Shown here piece by piece: positions 1 to 6,384 of a stretch of 10,768 bases of DNA. The notes beneath the pieces are model-generated. The model had not been told where the DNA came from. It worked only from the letters and a program-made list of their open reading frames with translations, and searched no databases. The DNA comes from Lysobacterales bacterium (GTDB lineage: Bacteria > Pseudomonadota > Gammaproteobacteria > Xanthomonadales > SZUA-36). The stretch covers positions 1-10,768 of the forward strand of contig JARFQZ010000361.1 of the NCBI GenBank assembly GCA_029287515.1, in the 5' to 3' direction. The translations under genes and the position numbers were made by a program. The stretch's first letter is position 1. Each line of letters opens with the position of its first letter.

Positions 1-848
1 ATCATGTGCAGATCACGGTAGCCGAGGAGCTTGGCGTAGGGGGGCGTATTGAGTTCTATGACCAGGTCGGCACCCTGCGCGACATGGTGCAGAATCACCT
101 GATGCAATTGCTGTGCCTGGTCGCCATGGAGCCGCCGACCAGCCAGCATCACGATGCCGTCCGTGATGAAAAGATGAAAGTGCTGAGCGCACTCAAGCCG
201 ATCGGGCCAGGGCAGGTCAAGCGGCATACGGTACGTGGCCAGTACGAGGACGGCGCCATCGAAGGGCGGCCGGTAAAAGGATTCCTCGAAGAGATGGGCA
301 ACCGCGAGAGCCGGACCGAGACTTTCGTCGCCGTCAAGGCGGAAATAGAGAACTGGCGCTGGTCCGGCGTGCCTTTTTACCTGCGCAGCGGCAAGCGTCT
401 TAAGAAGCAGTACTCTGAAATTGTCATCCAGTTCCAGCATATTCCCCATTCCATTTTTCCCGAACTTTCCAACGACAGCGCTCCTAACCGGCTGACCATT
501 CGCCTGCAGCCCGATGAGGGAATGGAGCTGAGCCTGATGTCGAAGGAACCCGGTTCCGGTGGATTCGGCCTGCGCCCGGTATCGCTGGACCTCAGTTTCG
601 AGGAAGAATTCGAGATGCGCTATCCCGATGCCTACGAGCGACTGCTGATGGAAGTGATCAGGGGCAACCCGGCCCTGTTCATGCGTCGTGATGAAATCGA
701 ATCGGCCTGGCGCTGGATTGACGGCATCATTGAAGGCTGGGCCGAAAAGCAGCAGGAAGTGGAAGGCTATGTGGCAGGGACCTGGGGCCCGACGGCATCT
801 TCGCTGATGCTGGACCGTGACGGGCGGTCATGGTTTGAGGGCGAGTAG
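1..848 (+). CDS. zwf: Glucose-6-phosphate dehydrogenase, C-terminal part (5' end outside window)
   Basis: Zwf oxidises glucose 6-phosphate to 6-phosphoglucono-1,5-lactone with NAD(P)+, the entry step of the oxidative pentose phosphate and Entner-Doudoroff routes in the cytoplasm. The reading frame is open from the first base of the window (first full codon at 3, His), so the gene is cut by the window edge and the GTG at 6 is not a start. About 281 residues remain, matching roughly residue 210 to the end of the ~490-residue enzyme. Characteristic C-terminal-domain segments are present: VQITVAEELGV, LRDMVQNHLMQLL, RDEKMKVL, VRGQY, GVPFYLRSGKRL, NRLTIRLQPDEG, DAYERLLMEV, and AGTWGP near the end. 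The NAD(P)-binding Rossmann domain and the catalytic RIDHYLGKE motif lie upstream, outside the window. The stop is TAG at 846-848, one base before the preferred start of pgl, so the two are almost certainly co-transcribed. Identification is secure. Confidence 0.97.
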   Translation, partial: HVQITVAEELGVGGRIEFYDQVGTLRDMVQNHLMQLLCLVAMEPPTSQHHDAVRDEKMKVLSALKPIGPGQVKRHTVRGQYEDGAIEGRPVKGFLEEMGNRESRTETFVAVKAEIENWRWSGVPFYLRSGKRLKKQYSEIVIQFQHIPHSIFPELSNDSAPNRLTIRLQPDEGMELSLMSKEPGSGGFGLRPVSLDLSFEEEFEMRYPDAYERLLMEVIRGNPALFMRRDEIESAWRWIDGIIEGWAEKQQEVEGYVAGTWGPTASSLMLDRDGRSWFEGE

Positions 849-849
849 C

Positions 850-1548
850 GTGTCGGCGGGTGTGACGATCAAGGAGTTTGCGGACCGGTCGGCGGCATCG
901 GCTGCGGCGGCCGCTCTTTTGGCGGCAGCGTTGCGCGGGGCGCTGGAAAAATCAGATGAGACCGGCCTGGTCGTCAGTGGCGGAACCACCCCGCAGGAGT
1001 GTTTTCGGAACCTGTCGCGCCAGGCACTGGACTGGTCGCGCGTCACCATCGTACCCAGCGATGAACGTTGGGTGGAACCCCATAATGTAAGCAGCAACGA
1101 ACACCTGATCCATACCCGTTTGATGCTGGGGCCCGCCTCCGCGGCACGACTGCTCTCGTTCTACCTGGAAGAACTGCAAGCTGAAGAGGCGCCGGAGGTG
1201 ATCGCGAACGGACTGAATCGACTGGCCAGGCCCTTTGCATGCGCCTTGCTTGGCATGGGGGAAGACGGTCATTTTGCTTCCCTGTTTCCGGATTTCGCAG
1301 GCCTGGAGGGAGCGCTTGACCCCGAAAACAGTAACCAATGCGTGGTTGTCAAAACAGCCGGCAGCCCCTACCTGCGCATCAGCCTGACGCTTTCGGCTTT
1401 GCTCGACTCCAACACTGTCGTCCTGTTGTTTTTCGGAGACGCCAAGCGCCGTGTATTTGAAGCGGCCGTCGCCGGTGATTCGGCCTACCCGGTAGCGGCG
1501 CTTTTGTCCCAGGACAAAGTCCCCGTTACGGTTATCTGGGCGCCGTGA
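850..1548 (+). CDS. pgl: 6-phosphogluconolactonase (DevB/SOL type)
   Basis: Pgl hydrolyses 6-phosphogluconolactone, the product of Zwf, to 6-phosphogluconate. I place the start at GTG 850, one base after the zwf stop, with a GAGG/GCGAG purine run at 836-845. This gives 232 residues, the usual length. An in-frame GTG at 817 would add 11 residues and overlap zwf, and GTG 862 is also possible. Family motifs with GTG 850 as residue 1 are SGGTTP at 43-48, SDERWV at 70-75 and GMGEDGHFASLFP at 135-147. The last is the family signature with Phe where Thr is usual (GHTASLFP). An Ala-rich stretch at residues 15-29 is part of the first helix, not a signal peptide. The almost abutting zwf-pgl order is a standard translationally coupled arrangement; no edd or eda follows here. 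Confidence 0.95.
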   Translation: MSAGVTIKEFADRSAASAAAAALLAAALRGALEKSDETGLVVSGGTTPQECFRNLSRQALDWSRVTIVPSDERWVEPHNVSSNEHLIHTRLMLGPASAARLLSFYLEELQAEEAPEVIANGLNRLARPFACALLGMGEDGHFASLFPDFAGLEGALDPENSNQCVVVKTAGSPYLRISLTLSALLDSNTVVLLFFGDAKRRVFEAAVAGDSAYPVAALLSQDKVPVTVIWAP

Positions 1549-1613
1549 GTCATGTGACATGGTGAATAATTCGCTAAGCTGTGTATCGAAGTGCTTACTT
1601 TAATTTCCCCATG

Positions 1614-1618
1614 AGGAG
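1614..1618 (+). promoter_or_regulatory. Ribosome binding site for the DUF3604 gene
   Basis: AGGAG lies eight bases before the GTG at 1627 and decides that non-ATG start. The signal peptide encoded immediately after that GTG supports the same choice. Confidence 0.75.
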
Positions 1619-1626
1619 AAAGTCCT

Positions 1627-3519
1627 GTGCGTAGTTTATTCGGGTGTTTGTGTCTGTTTGCGTTCACCGGCAACCTGCTGGCTTCCGGCCAGGAACTTGT
1701 CGTTTCTGAGAAGGACTTCGAAGAGGAGCGGGTGTACTCGCCCTTCGTCGGCAGAGCCTATCCCGATAACGTCTTTTTCGGCGATACCCACTTCCATACC
1801 AACCTGTCCTTTGATGCCGGGCTGGTTGGTACAAGCCTGGATGCGAACGCCGGCTTTCGTTTCGCCCGCGGCGAAGAGGTCAGGTCGAACACCGGGCAGC
1901 GGGTTCAATTGATCCGCCCGCTGGATTTTCTTGCGATCACGGACCATGCGGAACTGATCGGGCTGGCGCCGATGTTGCAATCATCCGATCCGTTGCTGCT
2001 GGCCGACCCCTGGGGCAAGTGGGCGCATGAAAGGTTCAATTCAGGCCAGGAAGGCCGCATGGAACTGTTCGCGGAGATCATCCGGCTTTCCACCGTGGAA
2101 GGTGTCAATCCGTTCAGCAGTGACGAGGCCGCGGTCAGTATCTGGAAGCGCTTTGTCGCACTTGCCGACAGCTACAACGATCCGGGCAATTTCACCGCGC
2201 TGACGGGATTCGAATGGACCTCGACACCCAAGGGCGACAACCTGCATCGCGTCGTCATGTTTGCCGATGGTGCGGAAAAAACCAGCCAGATCGTTCCGTA
2301 TTCAATGTTTGACAGCGACGATCCGGAAGATCTCTGGAAGTTCCTGGCAACGTACGAGGCCAATACCGGCGGGCGTGCCATTTCACCGGCGCACAATGGA
2401 AATACCAGTAACGGACTGATGTTCGACGGCAAGGACTTCAAGGGCAAAAAGATCACTCCGGCTTATGCAGAAGCTCGGATGCGTTTCGAACCATTGTATG
2501 AAGTCACGCAAATCAAGGGTGACGGGGAAACCCACCCGCTGCTGAGCGCCGATGACGAGTTCGCTGATTTCGAACGATGGGATGTGAGTAATCTCGCAGG
2601 GTCAGCACCGAAGGAGCAGTGGATGCTGCAATATGAATACGCGCGTTCCGCCCTGAAGCTGGGCCTGAAGCTGGGCGATAAACTGGGTGTGAATCCTTAC
2701 AAATTCGGCCTGTTCGGTGCTTCAGATACGCATACGGCACTGGCTACCACGCGCGAGGACAACTATTTTGGCAAATACCAGCACACAGAACCTTCGCCCT
2801 ACCGGCACGAGCGCGATGTCATACCGGCCGACGATCCGGCACTGCGGATCCTGACGGCACAGGAGGTCGCTTCAGGCCTGATGGCGGTCTGGGCCCGGGA
2901 GAACACCCGCGAGGACCTGTTCGACGCGATGAAGCGAAAGGAAGTCTATGCCACGACCGGCACCCGTATCCGGGTGCGTGTATTCGGCGGCTGGGATTTC
3001 GGGGCGAACGACGTATTCCGGCCGGATTTTGTCAGCGCCGGGTACAGGCGGGGTGTTCCAATGGGCGGAGATCTGACCCGCGCGCCCGATGGCAAGGCGC
3101 CCACTTTCATGATCCGCGCCCTGCGCGATCCGGATGGCGCCAACCTTGACCGGATCCAGGTCATCAAGGGCTGGCTTGATGCTGACGGTGAAACCCTTGA
3201 GCGTATTTATGACGTGGCGGTTTCCGGCGGCCGCACCATTGGCCAGGATGGACGGGCAGGTGAAGCCGTGGGCAACACGGTAGACATCGAAAACGCTACA
3301 TTCACCAATACGATTGGCGCCACGACGCTTGGCGTCGTCTGGACCGACCCGGATTTCGATCCGAAACAGTCAGCCTTCTATTACGTACGCGTCCTTGAAA
3401 TTCCAACACCGAGGTGGACCACTTACGACGCGGCGTTTTTCGATATCCCGCTTCCCGATTCGGTGCCGCCTACCATCCAGGACCGGGCGTATACGTCACC
3501 GATCTGGTACACACCGTAA
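1627..3519 (+). CDS. Exported DUF3604 family protein (PHP-like metal-dependent hydrolase fold)
   Basis: A 630-residue protein of the DUF3604 family, whose substrate is not established. It starts at GTG 1627 behind a good ribosome binding site. Residues 1-21 form a short signal peptide (hydrophobic 4-18, small residues ASG at 19-21) without a lipobox, so it is probably periplasmic or secreted. Metal-ligand-like motifs of the PHP/amidohydrolase type appear in order: GDTHFHT at 52-58, LAITDHAE at 102-109, SPAHNG at 253-258 and GASDTHT at 364-370. A long C-terminal part ending near PPTIQDRAYTSPIWY is typical of the family. The length is normal. It lies 78 bases after pgl on the same strand, so it could be read from the zwf-pgl transcript or its own promoter; I see no strong promoter. 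It is convergent with the next gene, with 20 bases between. The family call is confident; the hydrolase activity is inferred from the motifs only. Confidence 0.88.
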   Translation: MRSLFGCLCLFAFTGNLLASGQELVVSEKDFEEERVYSPFVGRAYPDNVFFGDTHFHTNLSFDAGLVGTSLDANAGFRFARGEEVRSNTGQRVQLIRPLDFLAITDHAELIGLAPMLQSSDPLLLADPWGKWAHERFNSGQEGRMELFAEIIRLSTVEGVNPFSSDEAAVSIWKRFVALADSYNDPGNFTALTGFEWTSTPKGDNLHRVVMFADGAEKTSQIVPYSMFDSDDPEDLWKFLATYEANTGGRAISPAHNGNTSNGLMFDGKDFKGKKITPAYAEARMRFEPLYEVTQIKGDGETHPLLSADDEFADFERWDVSNLAGSAPKEQWMLQYEYARSALKLGLKLGDKLGVNPYKFGLFGASDTHTALATTREDNYFGKYQHTEPSPYRHERDVIPADDPALRILTAQEVASGLMAVWARENTREDLFDAMKRKEVYATTGTRIRVRVFGGWDFGANDVFRPDFVSAGYRRGVPMGGDLTRAPDGKAPTFMIRALRDPDGANLDRIQVIKGWLDADGETLERIYDVAVSGGRTIGQDGRAGEAVGNTVDIENATFTNTIGATTLGVVWTDPDFDPKQSAFYYVRVLEIPTPRWTTYDAAFFDIPLPDSVPPTIQDRAYTSPIWYTP

Positions 3520-3539
3520 TAATTCGGGTTTGAATCAGG

Positions 3540-4646
3540 TTATTTCGCCGGCGGCGTCAGCTTCAGCAGGCGCCCGCCGTCCCGGTCTTCCAGCACCCAC
3601 AGGTTTCCTTCCGGGCCCTGCTCGATTTCACGGATGCGTGCACCCATCTCGTAGCGCTCTGCCTCGCGTGCGGTATCGCCATCGATCTCCACGCGGATGA
3701 TGGCGCGTGAAGCCAGGCCGGAAATGAGGATTGAACCCTTCATCTGAGGAAACCGGTCACCGGAATAAAAAATGGTGCCGGCAGGGGCAATGGTGGGAAC
3801 CCAGGCTACTTTGGGCGCCTCGAACTCGGGCCGGGTGTCGTGGTTCGGGATTTTATCGCCATTGTAGTGGTCGCCCTCAGACACGATCGGGTAACCGTAG
3901 TTTTTACCTTTCAGAACCAGGTTCAACTCGTCCCCATGAAGCGGACCCATCTCGGTACTCCATAAACGCCCGTCGGCATCGACCGCAATACCCAGCGGAT
4001 TGCGGTGCCCGAGCGACCAGATTTCAGCCGTGACGTCGCCTTCCTCGTAAAATGGATTGCCTTCCGGAACGGTACCGTCGTCATTGATCCTTACGATCTT
4101 GCCGACGTTACCCGTCATATGCTGCGCCGGCTCGAATTTCTGCCGGTCACCGGACGTAATGAAGAGGTGACCGTTGGAGTCAAAGACCATGCGGTGCCCA
4201 TAGTGGCCGTCATCGGTGACCTTGGGGTTCTGGCGCCAGATCACCTCGACGTCTTCCAGCCGGTTTTTGCCTTTGACCAGCACCAGCCGTGCACGGGCGA
4301 CTGCCGCACCGCGGGTGTTGCCAGCGCCTTCTTCGGCGTAACTCAGATAGATCAGACCATTGTTCTCAAAATCAGGGTGCAGGATCACATCGCCAAGTCC
4401 GCCCTGTCCGCGGTAATCGACATTAGGCACTTCTTCTACTGAGCGTGATTTCTCACCCTCCCGGGTCACCACGTATAAGCGTCCCCTCTTTTCCGTGACC
4501 AGCAATCTTCCGTCGGGAAGGAACGTCATGGCCCAGGGCTCATTGAACGTCGCCACGGGCGACACATCGAAAGGCAGTTCAATTTCCTGGGCCCACGATG
4601 TAGCCGCCAGGAAAAGTGTCATCAGCAAGGAAAAGGATCGAAGCAT
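3540..4646 (-). CDS. Exported PQQ-dependent aldose sugar dehydrogenase (GSDH/YliI-like), copy 1
   Basis: A 368-residue member of the glucose/sorbosone dehydrogenase family, six-bladed beta-propellers that use PQQ and calcium to oxidise aldoses to lactones in the periplasm. Residues 1-19 are a signal peptide (LRSFSLLMTLFLAATSWA, cut before QE). Family hallmarks are EPWAMTFLPDGRLLVTE (36-52), RGQGGLGDVILHPDF (79-93), GHYGHRMVF with the presumed catalytic-base His148, ITSGDR (163-168), LGHRNPLG (212-219), and MGPLHGDELN (233-242) followed by GKNYGYP. The start is ATG at 4646 (minus strand) with a weak GGA about eight bases upstream. A promoter candidate and a palindrome lie just upstream. It resembles the protein encoded at 5302-6384 along its whole length, so the two are paralogues, but residues around the active site differ. 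No PQQ synthesis gene is in the window. The substrate cannot be told from sequence. Confidence 0.92.
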   Translation of the reverse strand: MLRSFSLLMTLFLAATSWAQEIELPFDVSPVATFNEPWAMTFLPDGRLLVTEKRGRLYVVTREGEKSRSVEEVPNVDYRGQGGLGDVILHPDFENNGLIYLSYAEEGAGNTRGAAVARARLVLVKGKNRLEDVEVIWRQNPKVTDDGHYGHRMVFDSNGHLFITSGDRQKFEPAQHMTGNVGKIVRINDDGTVPEGNPFYEEGDVTAEIWSLGHRNPLGIAVDADGRLWSTEMGPLHGDELNLVLKGKNYGYPIVSEGDHYNGDKIPNHDTRPEFEAPKVAWVPTIAPAGTIFYSGDRFPQMKGSILISGLASRAIIRVEIDGDTAREAERYEMGARIREIEQGPEGNLWVLEDRDGGRLLKLTPPAK

Positions 4647-4695
4647 AGTTTTTATCCGTGAGTTTGTGGTCTGTGTTCGGTTCTGGTGAACAGGA

Positions 4696-4726
4696 ATTAT
4701 AGACTACCTTTTCACGATCAAATCAA
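4696..4726 (-). promoter_or_regulatory. Candidate sigma-70 promoter of sugar dehydrogenase copy 1
   Basis: On the minus strand a perfect TATAAT (-10) occupies 4701 down to 4696, 49 bases before the ATG. The only -35-like hexamers are off the ideal spacing: TTGATT at 4726-4721 (19 bases) and TTGATC at 4721-4716 (14 bases). The surrounding DNA is clearly AT-richer than the genes. The -10 is good and the -35 is uncertain. Confidence 0.5.
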
Positions 4727-4731
4727 AACAA

Positions 4732-4743
4732 TGAACCGGTTCA
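4732..4743. promoter_or_regulatory. 12-bp perfect palindrome TGAACCGGTTCA, candidate LacI/GalR-family operator
   Basis: The sequence is identical to its reverse complement over 12 bases and has the central CCGG/CG symmetry of many LacI/GalR-family operators. It sits in the 138-bp gap upstream of sugar dehydrogenase copy 1, centred about 39 bases upstream of the TATAAT, so near -48 of the expected transcript start. A regulator bound there could activate, or repress together with a second site. No regulator gene is in the window, so the binding protein is unknown. Confidence 0.4.
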
Positions 4744-4784
4744 GCCCGCCAGGCTCTCACTACGGCTTAACGATGGTGACATCG

Positions 4785-5255
4785 TCAGCTGATTGACTCG
4801 TGCCTGCGGGAAAGAACCAGGTAGGTGAGTCCGCCGGCAGCTCCCGCCAGTGCCTGTAACAGCAACCCGGTGGGAGTTCGCGCGACTGCAATTGGGGTAA
4901 CACCGAAAGCGGCATTCAGCGCCAGGTGAATGCAAACCACCGCAACAGCCCCTGCAAGAATATAAAGCGGCGTCCGCCACTGGGCTTTGTACCGGCAGAT
5001 CAACGCCGTCGTCATGAACGCAATCAGCAGGCCAAAAGCAACCATCGGCAAAAACATTCCGGCCATGCCGCGAAGGTCCCGGGCTGTCATGGACAGGCGC
5101 TCGCCGAAACTGAGGGTCACGCCCATGTCCGCCAGGCTCGATACGACGGACTGCGTTGCGAACACGGTAGCGAGGACATATGCAACGGCAACCGCTGCAA
5201 GGTAAATGGCCAGCCGGGCGGCGAGGAAACGGATGATGGGTAACCAGTGCTTCAT
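4785..5255 (-). CDS. Hypothetical four-helix integral membrane protein
   Basis: I do not recognise this 156-residue protein. I place the start at ATG 5255 (MKHWLPIIRF) because a GGGA ribosome binding site lies eight bases before it. A longer open frame reaching 5465 would run antisense into the signal peptide region of the divergent sugar dehydrogenase and adds only polar, low-quality sequence. Four hydrophobic segments are visible at about residues 10-33, 65-87, 96-118 and 130-149. Between the first and second is an amphipathic loop (SLADMGVTLSFGERLSMTARDLRG), and the tail is basic (RRHE). There are no cofactor-binding motifs or a paired-Cys or His haem pattern, so an electron-transfer role is not indicated. 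It lies upstream of sugar dehydrogenase copy 1 on the same strand (138-bp gap with its own promoter candidate) and head-to-head with copy 2, 46 bases away. Confidence 0.72.
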   Translation of the reverse strand: MKHWLPIIRFLAARLAIYLAAVAVAYVLATVFATQSVVSSLADMGVTLSFGERLSMTARDLRGMAGMFLPMVAFGLLIAFMTTALICRYKAQWRTPLYILAGAVAVVCIHLALNAAFGVTPIAVARTPTGLLLQALAGAAGGLTYLVLSRRHESIS

Positions 5256-5301
5256 GTATGCTTTCCCAGGTAACGCAAGGCTAGCATAACGGAGAAATTT
5301 G
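5256..5301. promoter_or_regulatory. Short divergent intergenic region
   Basis: Only 46 bases separate the starts of the membrane protein gene (minus) and sugar dehydrogenase copy 2 (plus). Both ribosome binding sites must lie here (GGGA for minus at 5264-5267, GGAG for plus at 5291-5294). The promoters must therefore be here or overlap the neighbouring coding sequences. I see no hexamer pair good enough to assign, only weak -10-like strings around TAGCATAAC. Confidence 0.35.
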
Positions 5302-6384
5302 ATGGCAATAAAAAAGCGCCCATTCATCCTGGCCGCCATGCTTGGCCTGGTTTCGGCATTTGCCGTGTGGGTGCACGCCAGCGAGTATGAGCTTGAAACC
5401 TGGGCCGGCGATTTCGACCTGCCGTGGAGCATCGCGTTTCTGCCGGACGGCTCCGCGTTGGTCACGGAACTGGGCGGAAAGTTATTCCACGTGGACGCCA
5501 GTGGTCAGACTCGTGAGCAGATCGCGAACGTACCCGGCGTCTATTTCGCCGGCCAGGGCGGGCTGTTCGATGTCGTGCTTCACCCGCAATTCGATGAAAA
5601 TCGCCTGGTTTATCTTTCCTACGCGGAAGGCGGTAAGAAAGACAATGGCACGGCGTTAGCGCGCGGGCGTCTCGAAGGGGCCTCCCTGGAAGGGCTTGAA
5701 GTCATCTTCCGGAATTTCACGCGCAAGGACACCGCGGTCCATTACGGTGGCCGACTGGCCTTTCTGCCAGACGGTACGCTGCTGCTGACCACGGGCGACG
5801 GTTTCGACTACCGTGAGGCGGCCCAGGATGTGGACAGCGGGCTGGGCAAGGTGCTGCGCATGAACGATGACGGCACCGCGGCTTCCGGTAATCCATTTCC
5901 CGGTTCGCCCTATGTTTACAGCTACGGCCATCGCAATCCCCAGGGCCTGGTGGTCAGCAGTGAAGGTGTTGTCTGGTTGCATGAGCACGGCCCGCGCGGC
6001 GGCGATGAAGTCAACCGGATCGAACCCGGAAAAAACTATGGCTGGCCGGCCATTACCCACGGCGTGGATTACAGCGGTGCGATCATTTCCCCATACACCG
6101 AGTGGGAAGGCATGGAGCAGCCGGTTCATTACTGGGCGCCTTCGATCGCGCCATCCGGGCTGGCGATTTACGAAGCCGGGCTCTTTCCCGAATGGCAGGG
6201 TGATCTGTTCATCGGCGCCCTGGTGGACCGCGAAGTCAGGCGGATCGATCTCCGGGCGGATGGAGCCGGCCGGGAGGAGGAGCTTTTTAGCGAAATTTCA
6301 GCCCGGGTGCGGGACGTGCGGGTCGGACCCGGCGGCGCCCTGTTCATCCTGACACCCGACCGGGTGGTCAGAGTTACGCCGTAG
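5302..6384 (+). CDS. Exported PQQ-dependent aldose sugar dehydrogenase (GSDH/YliI-like), copy 2
   Basis: A 360-residue paralogue of the protein encoded at 3540-4646, again predicted to oxidise aldoses in the periplasm with PQQ. GGAG at 5291-5294, seven bases before ATG 5302, favours that start over the TTG at 5299. Residues 1-26 are a signal peptide (KKR, then a hydrophobic core, then VHA before SE). Hallmarks are LPWSIAFLPDG (40-50), AGQGGLFDVVLHPQF (83-97), VHYGGRLAF with presumed catalytic His147, TTGDG (163-167), YGHRNPQG (208-215), WLHEHGPRGGDEVN (225-238) and GKNYGWP (243-249). These fit E. coli YliI (Asd) slightly better than copy 1 does, for example HYGGR rather than HYGHR. The last 11 bases overlap the end of the convergent antiporter gene. 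The substrate is unknown. Confidence 0.92.
   Translation: MAIKKRPFILAAMLGLVSAFAVWVHASEYELETWAGDFDLPWSIAFLPDGSALVTELGGKLFHVDASGQTREQIANVPGVYFAGQGGLFDVVLHPQFDENRLVYLSYAEGGKKDNGTALARGRLEGASLEGLEVIFRNFTRKDTAVHYGGRLAFLPDGTLLLTTGDGFDYREAAQDVDSGLGKVLRMNDDGTAASGNPFPGSPYVYSYGHRNPQGLVVSSEGVVWLHEHGPRGGDEVNRIEPGKNYGWPAITHGVDYSGAIISPYTEWEGMEQPVHYWAPSIAPSGLAIYEAGLFPEWQGDLFIGALVDREVRRIDLRADGAGREEELFSEISARVRDVRVGPGGALFILTPDRVVRVTP

Noticed and set aside
952..1560. A 202-codon minus-strand open frame
   Set aside because: It lies antisense to pgl, which carries all three Pgl signatures; the translated sequence looks like a GC-rich shadow.
1551..1561. Small inverted repeat CATGT-g-ACATG just after the pgl stop codon
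   Set aside because: The arms are only five bases, there is no T run for a terminator, and no clear promoter nearby makes it an operator candidate.
3322..3338. Perfect inverted repeat ACGACGC-ttg-GCGTCGT
   Set aside because: It sits inside the DUF3604 coding region far from the stop codon and has no T run; chance symmetry in GC-rich coding DNA is the simpler reading.
3520..3539. Possible bidirectional terminator between the convergent DUF3604 and sugar dehydrogenase genes
   Set aside because: Only a 4-bp ATTC/GAAT pairing is present, with no GC-rich stem or T run on either strand.
3753..4153. Repeated 11-bp palindrome CCGGTCACCGG at 3753-3763 and 4143-4153
   Set aside because: Both copies lie in coding sequence and encode the same Ser-Gly-Asp-Arg motif of sugar dehydrogenase copy 1, so protein sequence and codon choice explain the repeat.
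4005..4442. A 145-codon plus-strand open frame, and a 172-codon minus-strand frame at 7640-8158
   Set aside because: Both are antisense to well-supported exported enzymes (sugar dehydrogenase copy 1 and the MBL hydrolase) and show no ribosome binding site or family motif.
5256..5465. N-terminal extension of the four-helix membrane protein to a start at 5465
   Set aside because: It would be antisense to the signal peptide region of sugar dehydrogenase copy 2 and adds 70 mostly polar residues; ATG 5255 has a ribosome binding site and starts directly before the first membrane helix.
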